Positions 11,201-24,207 of a stretch of 64,000 bases of DNA are shown here, piece after piece. The position numbers were made by a program, and so were the translations under genes. Source of the stretch: Aphrocallistes beatrix (Eukaryota; Porifera; Hexactinellida; Sceptrulophora; Aphrocallistidae); assembly GCA_963281255.1 (NCBI GenBank), contig OY725502.1, positions 4,092,001-4,156,000 on the forward strand, in the 5' to 3' direction. Each line of letters starts with the position of its first letter. Within the stretch, counting starts at the first letter, position 1. The notes beneath the pieces were generated by a model, which saw only the letters and a program-made list of their open reading frames with translations, had not been told where the DNA came from and did no database searches.

Positions 11201-14200
11201 AAAGTGAATTGTTTGTTTGCTGATCTTGATCGAAGTGAGGTGAATAAGCTTGGAGATGGCGGCAAACAGATCGACGTAGACAATGGTGAATAATTGTATG
11301 AAAGTGAGTCAGGCGGCGTGGAGAAGCCCTCGGTACTCTCACTGTCTTCTACCGACAAAATCTCATAACTTGAAATGTAGCGTCGCGAGGAACGTGAAAC
11401 CGTATCTGGAGTCGGATCTCTCAGGATGGTATAACCCAAAGGATTCGTGCCCACAAGCTGTTTTTGCTGAGAACGAGAGTTCTCATTGTTTGAGGCACCA
11501 TGTCTGTCAATATTCAATGAGTCACTACTTGTGGAAGATGTTGGATGCGTTTGAAATTGTCCCCCGGAAGAATCCAATGAAGAGAACGAGTTGGGTGAAA
11601 AGCTTCCTGTTGTCCTCTTTGAAGGCTCGCTTTGCTTCCCATCGTCCTCATCCAGGTGATTAACGAATTCAGTATCATTAATAACACCTTTTACTGACCA
11701 AATTTTGGTGAAATGCAAATGTTGATCTCGCTTTCCTTCCAAATTGGCATTGCCAGTCGAATTAAAAGGTGAATTTTCTGGAGGTATAAAATTGTTGATG
11801 GCATACCCACCAACAGAAAGTAGGGACGATGCTTGTTTCAAACATAAAACGTCATATCTGTTTAAAAGTAGGATAGATGAATCTTGTCGGTAAAGGTGAA
11901 CTAGATCATCGAGAGATCGCCTAATACTTCCCCACATGGCAATGGATACTAGCTCAGGAAGAGTGCGTAGTTTTCTATCGAAGCTCCTAATGGTGGAAGT
12001 TATGGTAGATAAGGTATAGGAAGGACTCGTGCCTAGCATCGTACTGGGAGAAATGGAATGTGTCCGCATCATGTCTGAACTAGATCTCTGTTTAAAACGG
12101 CCGCTGTTCTTTTTCACTGTTTCTGACCTAGAGCGAGTGATGAGTTGCCCTTGTTTCATATCGGAGTTAATCTGTGCGAGCACTTCATTCAGCCCTTCCA
12201 TGAGTGTGGTCATGTCTTCAAGATGCGTTGTAATGTTCTCAATCGCCACCTCGGGCGTGACAGTGGACGGAACATTCTTGGGTAAACCTTCTGACTTTAT
12301 TGATTCCATATCATTTTGCAAAAGATTAGAGTGCGATTTCAGATCCTTCAAAAACACCTCGTAATTTCGCCGATGGATTTGCGCAACGATTCTACCCAAC
12401 GCTCTTACAATATCTTCGAAAAACATCATTATTTTATTCTTATCTTGCGAGATGTAGCATATACAGTAAGGTCGCTCGTTTCCCCGCGCATGCACGTCAT
12501 ACACAGTCATGTAGTAGACTATCGCTTCTGCGTTTTCTTTCGGTTCACTCAAAAGCATTTGCACATCTTGGTCCAATGTAAAACGAGAAACGGGTCCATC
12601 TGTTTTGCTTTTAACTTTCACATGCCAATCGACTGACAAGACTCGAATTGCGAACGCATTCTGGTTGAAGCTGGGAGGACATGACTCTGGGATGCTCAGT
12701 ACCGGAGATGGTCCGATTTGTTCAGAGAATTCGGCAATAAAAATGAAATCTTCAAATGGAGGAGGCTCATTCTCAGAACTAACGCTATGTTGTTTCCTAT
12801 TCATTTGTCCACGAACTTGTGCCAGTTACTTTAAAGAGATTCTTAAACAGACACTAATGTACATATCTTGTTCTAAGCTGTATCATTTAACAATTGTCTA
12901 GAATATAGCTTGAGAGAGATCCAATTTAGCCTACAATTGCTTGTATGACCTCATTGTAGTATCGATTTCTCTTTTAATAGGACACTATGGCTTTTGAAGG
13001 TTTTATTTCACTGATATTAATTCGGTGGCCTAATTTAACGAAAGCATACAAAGAGACCAACGAATGTCTTCCTAAATTATGGACAATGGTTTCTGCTCAA
13101 CAAGTTCAGAATTAATACAGAACTTGTGTACACATCGGAAGCAAATGAAATGAATTTTAAAGCTATTGACATTATAGAAAACAATACTCACCACTGGCTC
13201 CAGATCGCTGTGCCTGATTTGGAGCTCTTCCATGAACCCCTCGTGCTCAGCAATCATTTCCTCAATGATGGGGAGATCCTCATTAGAACTAGGAATAGGC
13301 TCATCGGTTTTCCGTTCCATTTCTGCACTGGCCCCTTCTGTCCATTTTGAGATCTCCAAGAGTTTTCTCTAAATTTAGAGTAAAATGAAGCGAAGAATTC
13401 TTTAAAAAAGTGTGCAACAGACTGATAGATAACTATTCCAAATTAGGAATAGCTTTTTTTAAGTTTGAAGTATTTTGTAACTCGATACCTACCATTATCT
13501 CCTCGATTCCCTCAGTTGCTGCCTCCAGATCCTTTCTCTTGCTATTAAGGAGTTTTTCTATTTCAATCCAGCTTTTGGTCAAAGCTTCCTTAACTTCGAT
13601 GAATTCTGCGAGACCGCTAGGATGTGCACGCGATTCGATCACCTCGTAGAGTTGGATTAGCTCCTCGTATTGAGGTCTGTGTTGCTCAAGTCCAGACCCC
13701 ATATCAATGATCCGTTTGTTAAATGCTTCCAAGTTGCTTGGTGTTAGTTCTGTATTCTTTAACAGCTCGTTATAAGTCTATAAATGCCAATGATTAAATT
13801 ATCGCTATGATTTGTAACGCGAAGTTTCACACCTACAGGTTCAATCCAGTTGAAAAGGTTAGTGTAGAGGCTGGCTTGGCGCTGAGCAACAATGGAAGCT
13901 TCATGGATCTCTTCACTCTGCTGCTCGGCTCTCGTCGTAAAGACTTCCCAGAGCTGTGAGATTTCTTCCAGTTGGGCCTCGAGGATTGTTGGATCATCAA
14001 TAAGGTTATCTGTGCGATTAGTCATCGATATTGTCTTCATGTCATCCAGCATCTGTTCCAACGCTGGGATCTCACTTAGCAAGGCCTACGAGCAGTGTTA
14101 CTTCCATAAACATTTGTACTAAATCCAGGTTTGTTTATACTCTAACTGTTTTACCTCATGCTGAATCGAGATCTCCTCCACCACAGTTACCATCCCATAG

Positions 14201-17200
14201 CAGTTCTCACTCGAGTCCAATTGGTCCATGAAGGCCTCTATGCTCTCTCTAAGACTGCTCTCCCTCATCTCAAACTGTTTGAAACACTTCTGTGCTCGGT
14301 TAATTTTGTCAGTTCTAAATGCGACCTTTTCCTTCACAATCTTCACCAAGGAGCCCAGCTCGTCCGCTTCGGCTGTCATTGCCATAGAGGGCAAGGTCTG
14401 TAAGACTGATTCGATTGTGGAAGTCTTTGTTGCTATTTGCGTTCCTAGCGACTATAAGAAATTGCTTAATTAAAATCATGACACCATGTTGAGGCAGGTG
14501 TTTGTATCTCGTAGAAAGATGATGAGGATTCTGATAAAAAGAGCTACTCCCAGTTATTTACATACCCTGTGTTTGGTTAGGGCGTGTTCAATAGCACCGA
14601 GTTCTGCGACGAGGGGCGGAGCTATGTCTAATTCTGAGTTTGCCTCTTCCAGCCAATTGATGAGGTTTTCTGTTGTTTTGCGCAGCTCTCCAGCTTTGAG
14701 AAATGCCTGTATGAGAAATTCTCAAAATCACTCATTTTTAAAATTTACGCATTGCGAATTTAATTTAAACTGAACCTGGTCCATTTCTCTTTGCATTTTT
14801 TCAGCGTTATCTTGGAGCTTGTAATACTGTTGCTGAAGGTCAGAGACACATCCCAACAGTTCGTCATCATCTTTAGGACATTTTGTCGACATATCCATTC
14901 CTTTCTCAGTAATATTTTCCATATCTATCTGCTTGTTGACAACTTCAAGCAGCAGGTCCTAATGTATCGAATATTTTAAAGTGTACTAGAATACAAGGAG
15001 CGATTACAAAGGTACGAATTTACCTTTATTTTCTCGAGGAGAGCTTCAAGATCTTCTGGGTGAGAATCCTTGAAAGCGACTTTGATATCTTCTAATTTGG
15101 CGCTAGCCTGTTTGATGAAAGAGGCCATGTCTTTGCACATTGATTCGAATGATTCTGCCTCCATTAGAGCATCTTGGAGATTGGCCTAGAAATCAGAATG
15201 TGGAGGTTTATTGTTTTATTTTAAATTTGCGAACATTTAACTTGGAATGACCCAATTCTTACCATAATATTCTCTTCCTTATTTACGATAGCTTCAACTT
15301 TGCTCTTCACAGAACCAATGAACTTTTCCACTTTAGCCTTATCCTTCTCGGAGGCATCTTTAGCTAGCTCCCTTCCAAGCTGCTCTAGCCCCCTCACTCT
15401 GCTCTGCGTTTCCTCCACCGTCTCATGGAAGGAGTTTATCCTATCGAGTTCCGCCGTGCAAGCTCCAGACACACCTCTAATAGCGTACTCTGTTTCCAGG
15501 CGCTTTCCGACTGAGCTCACCCACTCACTAATAGCTTCTTCTTCCGACTTGATTTCTTGTGCCAGCGCCAATGCATTATTTAGCTGGTCGAGTCTTTTAG
15601 CAATGATTGTGCATGAAGTTTGCTGTTCATTGTGTAGTCTATCTCTCTCCGCCGTTACTGATTGTGTCTACAATGTTTTATGTAATCAATATATTACAAC
15701 ATTTAGCATTTCAAATTCTAAAAATATCCAAAACCTACCTGATCTGTGAACTGAGGGTCGTTAGCTAGGGTTGTTATCTGCTCGGCAGTGTCGTTCAGTT
15801 GGTGCAGATCTTGTTCAGTGTCTAGTAACCTTGTCTGAATACCCACAACCTAGGAAGCTAGCTTGTAACATTATGTTCAGAACTTAAACGGATATTTGGA
15901 CACAACTTACATGTTCAATTTCAGAACGGATCAGCTCTATCTCGGTTGGAATGTTGGGCTGCAAATTGAAAATATCGGTGTTAATATCATCCAACTTGGC
16001 AGAGCTGTTTTTCACTTGTTCATCAAATGTCTTGGCCAGCGATTGCATCTTAACCAAGTTTGTTCGCCGCATCTCAATCTTGATTTCGAGACTGCTCCAA
16101 ATATCACAAAGCTGTGCGTACTGCTGAGTCGTCGTTTCATGTGAAGGCCTCTGCTCGTTGGAACATAGTTCAGAAACGCTCTCTTGTGTTTGCTTCTCTT
16201 CCACACGACTCAAAAGTATATCTTTGAAAGACTAAAGCATTGCAAACATAAATTTCTGAAGGAATAAACATTTAATTTCAGTGCTTTTAGGTAAAAAGCT
16301 TCACCTCCAAAGATTGTTGTTGAATATCCAAAAGCTGTATCTCAATACCGATAGGTTTCCATTGAGAAAAGGTTTCTATGCTCTCTTGCAACCACTGCAC
16401 CAGATCTTCGTGAGCATCTTGGTACTTGGTGGCTAGAATCAGTGCTTCATTCAACTGCTGCTGGTAGTCGTTCGAGAGGTGTTTGAGTGCGGAATGCTCG
16501 TGTTCCATCCTTGCAAGTTGTTCTGCCAACTCACCAGGAGAAGATGAATTTATCTATTAGGTTAATACAATAAATGTAAATCGAACATGCAGCATTTGAT
16601 GTGAATTAGTATACTTGCCTTCAGTTTGACTTTGAGTTGTTCTATACACTCGTCTATCTCTGCAATCTGAGTTTGAGTTTTTTGCATATCGGCCAACTGT
16701 TCCTCAACAATACTCGGGATTGCTCCTGGGGGACCCTTCTTTGCGAGTTCATTCTTCAGCCCATTTATTCGTTTAAATAATGAATCAACTTCGTTGTAGC
16801 CTTCTTGTGCTAACTCAGCCATTTCACACAAACTCTGTTCGGTTTGTTGCATCTCTTCACTAAGATCGTTCCAGTCCACTTCCAGACTGGCCAGCTTTCC
16901 CTTCAGGTTAGTGTAGGACTCTGCTATTTGCGGGTCTAAACTATGTTCCGAGGCTGTGAGTTCGTTTAATTTATCTTCGGTAGCTTTGTTTAGCAGAGTT
17001 TTGCCAGTTTCTAAAGTCTTTTCAAGGACCACGGCATGGTTAGCAAGTTTTTCCATCAAGGCCTACCAACAGCATCGAGAATGAATTAGAATTGTGGAGC
17101 TTGCGAGTTCGTACAAACTGAATTAACACTTACATTATTGGTTTCGATGTTTCGTTGGATGGCATTCTCGTCGAGTGCCGGAGTTTGTCTAGCTTCGAAC

Positions 17201-20200
17201 TGTGTCTTGGCTTCTTGGTGCAGAGCTACCAAGTTGTTGAGCTGAGGCTCAAATGGCTGCACGACCACATCCTGCTCCAGAATCTCCATGCTGAAGTCTC
17301 TAAAGCTCTGTTTCAGTCCAGTTAACTTTATCTCCAACTCTGTAACTTGAGCGGCCATTTCTGCTTGGTCTATCTCGGTGTTAATATTAGCGCTTATGTC
17401 CCCTAGCTTGTGCAGTAGCTCTGTGACCTTGCGTTCCTCTTCCTTCAGCTCAGCATCGCTTTTCTATTCAATATAGTTAATTTTAATTTAGTACAAAGAT
17501 CTAGGCATCAGAGTCCTTTGAAAATGTTAGGGCTGTTGTACAGTGCTTCAATTATTCGCCTATGAACCGGTTGGACTAGAAAGGTATCAACAGACCTCTA
17601 ACACTATCTTTTGTTGGTCTAGGATGGATTGGCTGGCAGCTGGCAGAGATATCCCTTGCAGGATTACTTCCATCTTGGACACAGATCCTGAGTGGAACTG
17701 AAGGTCATTGCAGATTGTCTCAATTTGAGTTTTCTCATCTTGCAACTTCTCGATCTAGAAAGGTCTAGTTAATTGTACTATACTAGAAATATAACTTAAA
17801 TAATATTTTACCAGACCTGCTCTTTGCAATCTTGTTGCCTCTCTCCTATGGTGATTTCCAGAGAGGCCCATCTCGATTTAAAATCTGCTAACAATTCCTC
17901 TAAAGGCGCCGTTTCTACCAAAGAACTGTCACTGGTAGAAATCAGTGCACTACACTCCTCAATGAAGGTCCCCACAGCTGGCTCATAACTGGACTTTTGA
18001 GTCATGAAATCCTGGAAAAAGGTTTCATAAATATTGGAGATATTCAAACTTGACGACTTGAAGGACTTACCGCCGCCTTTTGGAGCCATATCTCAAGTTC
18101 CGCGGCTTTCGGTTTTTCTCCCAAAATGCTCTCGCCTTGCACTAACAATGCATCGAGAGGACTAAGCAAATTCATAACTTTTTCTAATTCTGCTAAAGTG
18201 CTATGTTTGTACTCCAAACTCTTTTCAGAAAGTGATACAAGATCATCCCATTTCACCAGCAACTCATCAGCATCTTCCTGGAACCTGTGCGTAGCATTTC
18301 CATCTGCCTCAGTCTTATATGAGAGGCCGGGACGGGCGTTGGAAAGTGTCCGTACATAGCTGTGATGGCTCTGAGTGATCGTCTAATGAAAATATTTGTA
18401 TTGGGATAACTGCTCCAACATTTTCCAATCACACATTTGAAGTACTTTAACTTACTAAGATTATTTGGTCATGTGTTTGTGCAGATTTTGAGTATTCTTC
18501 CATTTCTGGCGTTTTGATGAGGATTGTTTTGTGGAATCTCTATAGAAGTTTAATATGTAATCATAAGTTCTAATTAGAAGGCGAGTGGAATGGCCTCAAA
18601 TGTCTTACATCTTCAGCCTTCGTTAATTGCCTGAGTTCACTAATCTCAAGAGGCACTTTTTCCCTGTTTCCAATCTCATCATTGCGATCTTCGATCCATT
18701 CTCCAAGCTCAGTTGTCAGCCTCGGCAACAAATCTACAAGTTTCGTGAGGCCCCCGAGTCCCTGATCCAACCTCGTCGCTTCTGTAAGCAGGAGGTCCCA
18801 ACGGTGCCGCATAGCCTGCGCTGCCATTGTAACAGCTCGAGCGCCTCCTACTGAGACAAGTTGCTCAGAAATCTCTGCAAGCTCCTCGAGCGTTGCTTTA
18901 AGTTTGGGTTCATGCGGAGGTATTTTGTTGTTGATCAAATCCTGCAATTTTTATAAATTCAATTGCTGTAATATTTCAAATCAATATTTATCAGAGAACT
19001 AACCAATACAGATTGTCGCAACTGCTCAAGGTTTTCCTGTCCCTGAGTGTCGGCCGTCATTGCCATGTCACTCATCCTCAGAAGACATTCTTCGAGCTGC
19101 AGCAGCCACTCCCAAGCTTCTGCAATCTTGTCAAACGCTCCTTTCAGGATGTTAAGTGCACTCGTCCACTCGTCACTTTTCCCTTTCAGAGAGTTGAGCT
19201 GAGTTTCTACAGAGGTAGCTAGCGCCTGAAGTTCTGGGTGATTAGCAACTTCTTTCAATGCATCAGATAACTCTTGGAACTTCTCTGGGAATTGGCTCTC
19301 CAAGTGCTAATAAGCAAGATATAAAGTATAGTTGAGGAGTTACGGGGCAAGAGCAATGTTCTGTAATTTTTTAAAAGTCTACCTTTTGCCATTTCAGCTG
19401 CTCTTCTACTCTCTCTACCGTAATACCAAGTGGCGCCTGGTCGTTCAGACTCTGTTGCCAAAACCGGCACCATGCCTCCAGGTCCTGTAATCTGTCTTTC
19501 AGTTCCTCTGACACTGCTACGTCATTGAGACTGGACCAGTGGGACTTGGCGCGTCGTATCTTCCCTTCAACCTGCTGCTTGGCAGAACTATCTGGCGGGA
19601 GTTTGGATAACAGCTCTTCTGCCTGCTTTGTGAACTCCATGAAGGATTCTGTGTTTGCAACTTTGTTCTCTCCAATCAAACTCTAGAAAAAGCGGCGATT
19701 CAAAATATTGACTAGATTGGATATAATAAAAATCGTGTCAGATATACTTTGTAATCTTTTTGAGGCAAAATAAATAAATCAATTTGTAAACCTTTTGCCA
19801 ACTCCATATTACGTGCACTTAGGTGTATAGATCAGATCTTGATTCAAATTTTTTGTTTATTTTGGGTGTTTACTAAGCTGCATAGTTACATCGGCATATA
19901 TCAGCATTCATGAACTCACTGTATTATCCCAAGATATAACTGATTGTGCTGACACCTCGACTTGCTTGATTAACTCTCCCATTGACTCGACGAGTCCCAG
20001 TTTCGTAGAGAGGCTAGCACGAAGTTCAGAATGCCTCTCTCTTAGCCTGTTTAACCGCTCCGTCGTGTTCAGGTCAGAGTCCGGGGAGAGTTGTATTATG
20101 GCTGCTGGTAGCATAGTTGTTTCACCGTTACCAAGTTGTACCTGCAATTTATGCTCCGAGTTAGAAACTAATCTATTTATTTAAATAATTCTAATCGGAT

Positions 20201-23200
20201 TGTGATGAGAAGAATTGAGAGGTGTCTAGACATGCTCTCCAATTCTTTGCTAGTTCTTTCAATTAGTGTCGTACAACGGAGCAACTTACTTCCCAGCTCT
20301 CTTTCATTTCCATTGAGGCTATTGTCAATTCTGTCCCAGCATCAACTCCATTCTGTGTGAAATATAATTATTAACTATATGCCAATATCTGACGTTATAT
20401 TCCCAACTATTTACCGGTTCCAAAGCTCTGACTATTGCATAGCCATTTAGCTTGTTTTCGCAGTCGGGGCTATCTCTCAAATGGTAGGGCGGAGCTCTGG
20501 AAGCGAGTTCATTCAGCTCAGCCAATTGAGTCTCGAACTCTTGCTCACAGCGCGTAAGCATTGGTGTCAGTATTTCAATGCAGTTTGTTGAGTAAGAATC
20601 CAACTCGGTTGTATACTGTGCGAGGGTGTTTTCAGCTTTGGACACTTCGGATTCGAACTCATTGAGTTTTATGTTAAACTAAAAGAATTCAATTATGTAA
20701 CGTAATTAATCCCTTAATTCGGGATCATAAGAAATGTTATGAACCTCTTTGTATGTGCTGTAGTCCTGTGTGTGGGTTTCAAGTGCTTGTTCCAAGCAGA
20801 CTATCCACTCACGTCTGTTCTCCACGAGTTGCAATTCAACCTACACAGACAAATCAATAATGCAACATAAGATTGGATGCACAGTACTGGGCTGATAGAA
20901 CATTGAATCTTACTTACTTGAATAACAGAGTTGAAGGCGGGGTGTTCTACTAAAGAGATGCATTCTGTATAAAATTTCTCTACTTTCGGCGTCAACTCAG
21001 TTATGGCTTTATTCAGGGCCTAAACGATAAATCCAGTTGCGTAGTATACAAGTTCTAATAAGCAATGTATATTTGTACATTTTCCTAGAGACATACCTTG
21101 AGGTCAGTTTGTAGTGTCTGTGGCTTTGGTGGTGGATTCCATTTACGGATCTTTTCTCTAACCTCCAACACTTCTATCTCGTTATGTATATCCTTCGCGG
21201 AATTTAACACCTCCTCCAACACCCTAAGATCCTCATGCCTCCTTTCAGACACAGATCTGAGTGTCCCATAGTCTGCCACTAAGATCTGACACCTTTGAAT
21301 AAATATTTCCGCCTCCTCCCCAGTAAGTGCTTTGGCCACTTGTTGGCACTTCACGACATGCTGAGAAAACTGTTCTATCTCTTGATGGAGTTTTGTGTGT
21401 TCACCTATCGCCTGTCTAACCTCAGTTAGCTCAGATGGAAAGTTTGAGGATGCGATTTCTTCCTAACGTGAAGAAACATTTTTTAAAAGTTTGAAATAAC
21501 CGAATACATCTTGCAATTTGTCTCACCGTTTTTACGTGGACCCATTCAATCAGGCTGTCAATGTCTGGCAGCTGAGGTTTCAGGTGAGCTAATGTTTCAT
21601 AAATTTGGTTCAAATGATCGCATTCCGCGTTGTAGCTAAACAATAAAATATTTCACTTAATTTGCATCTTTTTGGCATAAAAAGTATTTTATTCTATCAC
21701 TTAGACACTTACAAGTCTTTGACAGCATGGATTGCCTTGCATTCAATATCTGGCAGTGTAGCTAGCAGCATTTCGACCTCTTTCAAAGCTTTACCATTGT
21801 TCTATAAATTGCAGATATAATTTACTACATAACTACGTATGCTACCCTACATAGTTATTGACTTTTGACATAATATTTTACCTCAGCCTTCTGTTCAGCT
21901 GCTTCCTTTCGCTTCCCTAACTTCTCCAACTTTTTGCTATCTTCAGAGAGAGATATTTCCTTTTGTATTTCTTGCGCTTCCTTGGCAAGGACCTTCAATT
22001 CAGCTTCGATCTTAACCAGTTTTGAGTTAGCTTTCGATACAATTTCTTCCGCTTGCTCAAGCCTAATTATGAAAGGCTTGAAGTACAATAGGAATTGTGA
22101 ATTTGAAGACACAAGAGTAGGGGTCATAGGTATTTAAGTTCTACCGTGTTTTCAATTCTTGTTAAATATGCTTTCCACTTACATTTTTTGATGTCTCGTA
22201 AGTTCGTCAGATCTCCCAGTGGATAACTCTTTAATGCTGTGAATTTGATTTTTCAGTCCATCGAAATCCAAATCTGAGGCAGCATCACTGTCAGCACTGG
22301 CCATCATCTACGAAAAGTGTCAGTATTTATAACTGACGGAATCTTCCGCTAATAATCAAAATATTCAACATACTTCTATCTTCTCTTCGAATTTTTGGAT
22401 ACTAGCAACTTCATTTTCTTTAGATTTGCAATCTTGCGAAATTCTGTTAACGATATTCAGCTCTCTCTATGGAAGATGATAAAATAGATTAGATTTAATA
22501 TTTCTCGTGAATGCACTTGCAACTTACTTTGCAGTCCTCGGCGGTTTCAGGATACTCTGGTATAGAGAGGATTGCTCTCTTCTCCTCTACCCACCTCTGC
22601 ACCTCATCGTATCGGTGTCTCAGCTGGTCCTTCTCCGTCCAGGTGCTGCCAGCTGGGAGTTTAGGGAGTGCTTGCTTCAGCATTGACAAATACGTCATCG
22701 TGCATTTTTCATCAAAAATACCCTTAGCCAAATCTGGAAATATTCGGTGAGTAAAATTCAATTGGATTGAATATATGTGCAGAAATTGTTTTCAAATTTT
22801 CAAGTCAGGTGCGTTAAAAATCATTTTCTATTTCATGTTTCTGTCTCAAACGTTTTTTAAGAAAGTCACCAACCTTCTGGCTCCAGGAGTGACATCACGT
22901 TGAGTTCTTCTTGGGCCACTTTGAAAGCATAAGTCATGTTCTCAATCGGTTTCTTCTTATCGAGTTTTGTGATGTCAATGAGTTCAGGTCGATGTCTATG
23001 TATAATAGCAGCAAACGCTAGTCCATCTGTCCAACATGTAGTCAGGTCATTGATGTTGAGATCATAACGACCTTCAGTCGTGTGCTTAGCCCACTCTATT
23101 ATTTCCTTTTTGGGGTCTATGCCTGGGCCTGTTACTATCATCGAAATCTACGTATACAGTATTGAGTGATTAGGACAAGTCAACGGATCTTATTAATGCG

Positions 23201-24207
23201 ACATTATACACTAATGTTAGCGTTCAATAGCGGAATTCATGTTTCTAGATTGAGCTAGATTGGTAGTTTTTCAGATTCTAATATACGTATTCGAGTTCCA
23301 GAATCGTACAGAAGCTCAACGACGTTATTCGCTGGGTTCTTTACCTGGAAGTTTAGGATGATGGTCCAAATGAGGCCCAGAATTAGATTCTTCTTTCCAT
23401 CAATAATATCCTCAGCTCCAATCCCGACCAATTTAATCTAAATAGCAGTGAGACCATAAACAACATTCTTGATTCGAAACTATTTAAAATATGTTTTGTT
23501 GGCAAAATTGGAATAACTTTGCAAAGCTATGCAAGATGGAAATAATATGAATTAGACACTATTATGTGTGTGATACGTCAATTCTCCTCAGACAATACTA
23601 TGTAATTATGTATTGTAGGAATATAATAATGCAATAGTAATACCTTTCTGCTTTTAATGAATTCCAACACAGAATTGGTATTGTTGACTTTGTGGAAACG
23701 CATCTTTCCTTTCTCAGGTAATCTCTACAAGAGTGGAAGATCAGCTATCAATTTTCAAAACAGGTCAGACGGAGTTAATCGAATTTATCTTACAATAGGC
23801 TCGTCTGTCAACAAAGTTAGCAATAACGCCAGCTTTTCTCCTGTTCCTAAATCCACATAGATGTCATTCACTGACTGATTCGCCTAAAACACAGATTACA
23901 CTCAAACATAGCGAACAAGATTCATCGTTAAAGTGGTACTTAGTCAACACTAACTTTGTCCAAATGTGAATTCATCCATCTTGTGAAGGTTTTCTTTTGG
24001 AGAGCTTCATGCAAAGCTAAAATGCGCACAAACATATAAATAAGGTTTGAGTTTTATAATTCTTTTCGGAAGAATTTCGAACCTGCGACCTCCATCCTGT
24101 TCTGCTCATACCCCTCTGCGCGGGGGTTCCTGCTGGGGGAACTGGATCCCGACGAGAAGGTAGGAGAAGGACACTGGGGCGACCTTCTTCCTGCAAATTC
24201 GCTCATT
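8283..24207 (-). CDS. Spectraplakin (MACF/dystonin/shot-type cytolinker), about 40 exons
   Basis: Actin-microtubule crosslinker. N-terminal exons I could phase: 24207-24084 (start), 24016-23955, 23883-23794, 23724-23644, 23437-23345 (CH1), 23147-22874 and 22733-22528 (CH2, with TEGRYDLNINDLTTCWTDGLAF). About 30 short exons from about 22.5 to 13.2 kb encode helical spectrin-type repeats with recurring W..L patterns. After exon 13372ish-13192 comes a 3-kb intron, then 10191-9997, about 9714-9598, about 9530-9429 (EF-hand pair), 9346-9302, 9233-9150, 9085-8776 (GAR/GAS2 domain, MVRVGGGW...DPCR), 8710-8549 and 8408-8283 (basic S/P/T-rich tail, stop TAA). The EF pair lacks most calcium ligands. 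I see no plakin domain, plakin repeats or SH3, so this looks like a trimmed spectraplakin of roughly 2,900 aa (estimate). Middle exon borders are approximate, and further 5' exons are possible. The tail contains SKIP, an SxIP-type EB1-binding motif. Confidence 0.85.
9998..13191 (-). other. Large spectraplakin intron that contains a whole gene
   Basis: The donor GTGAGT (13191-13186) follows a codon-complete exon ending at 13192. The acceptor CTCTCCAG lies directly before 10191, where the next exon opens in phase 0. The intron proper is therefore 10192-13191, 3.0 kb, against 50-100 bp for its neighbours. Family alignment is continuous across it: the IEE..AEH..FMEELQ exon is followed by the Q.LW...AERQRLL exon, matching MACF1 order. 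The complete SMCR8 gene (10441-12804) is inside, on the same strand. Confidence 0.85.
10441..12804 (-). CDS. SMCR8: SMCR8-like longin/DENN protein, intronless, nested in an intron
   Basis: A 787-aa single-exon protein. The N-terminus (FEDFIFIAEFSEQIGPSPVL, then VLSVDW, VYDVHARG and PYCICYISQDKNKIM) matches the SMCR8 longin domain. The rest fits a DENN module: a serine-rich disordered linker at about residues 370-500, then LVHVAYSMLSGKSVLCECP and a helical C-terminus. In animals SMCR8 forms a complex with C9orf72 and WDR41 that acts as a GAP for ARF/RAB GTPases and regulates ULK1-dependent autophagy and lysosomes. Its length is somewhat below the roughly 940 aa of vertebrate SMCR8. It lies entirely within a spectraplakin intron on the same strand, so its mRNA must come from its own promoter or be spared from the host splicing event. 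The spacer 12805-13191 would hold that promoter; I see no clear TATA box there. Confidence 0.88.
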   Translation of the reverse strand: MNRKQHSVSSENEPPPFEDFIFIAEFSEQIGPSPVLSIPESCPPSFNQNAFAIRVLSVDWHVKVKSKTDGPVSRFTLDQDVQMLLSEPKENAEAIVYYMTVYDVHARGNERPYCICYISQDKNKIMMFFEDIVRALGRIVAQIHRRNYEVFLKDLKSHSNLLQNDMESIKSEGLPKNVPSTVTPEVAIENITTHLEDMTTLMEGLNEVLAQINSDMKQGQLITRSRSETVKKNSGRFKQRSSSDMMRTHSISPSTMLGTSPSYTLSTITSTIRSFDRKLRTLPELVSIAMWGSIRRSLDDLVHLYRQDSSILLLNRYDVLCLKQASSLLSVGGYAINNFIPPENSPFNSTGNANLEGKRDQHLHFTKIWSVKGVINDTEFVNHLDEDDGKQSEPSKRTTGSFSPNSFSSLDSSGGQFQTHPTSSTSSDSLNIDRHGASNNENSRSQQKQLVGTNPLGYTILRDPTPDTVSRSSRRYISSYEILSVEDSESTEGFSTPPDSLSYNYSPLSTSICLPPSPSLFTSLRSRSANKQFTLLQQLSMTPNLVHVAYSMLSGKSVLCECPYEMDITSLLRNLVLFLPGSNERNPILTETDNSSVQSLKIYSNKLAVVRSKSLMASRQYNQVKRHFQVFRITDSSSHFNGRLYDGKVFAMFSKSYLTRQRTVPLNEQFLLTLFQASLLQLAMKAYLMFHHSLSMQQNVIKSGDILKESLTLSNSDWEIAKYFTKIIRQQILEQAERENNYMPIDRKINMGLPTLVTPFLNLLGSEACQVEEPPLNRMQSSDAKQK

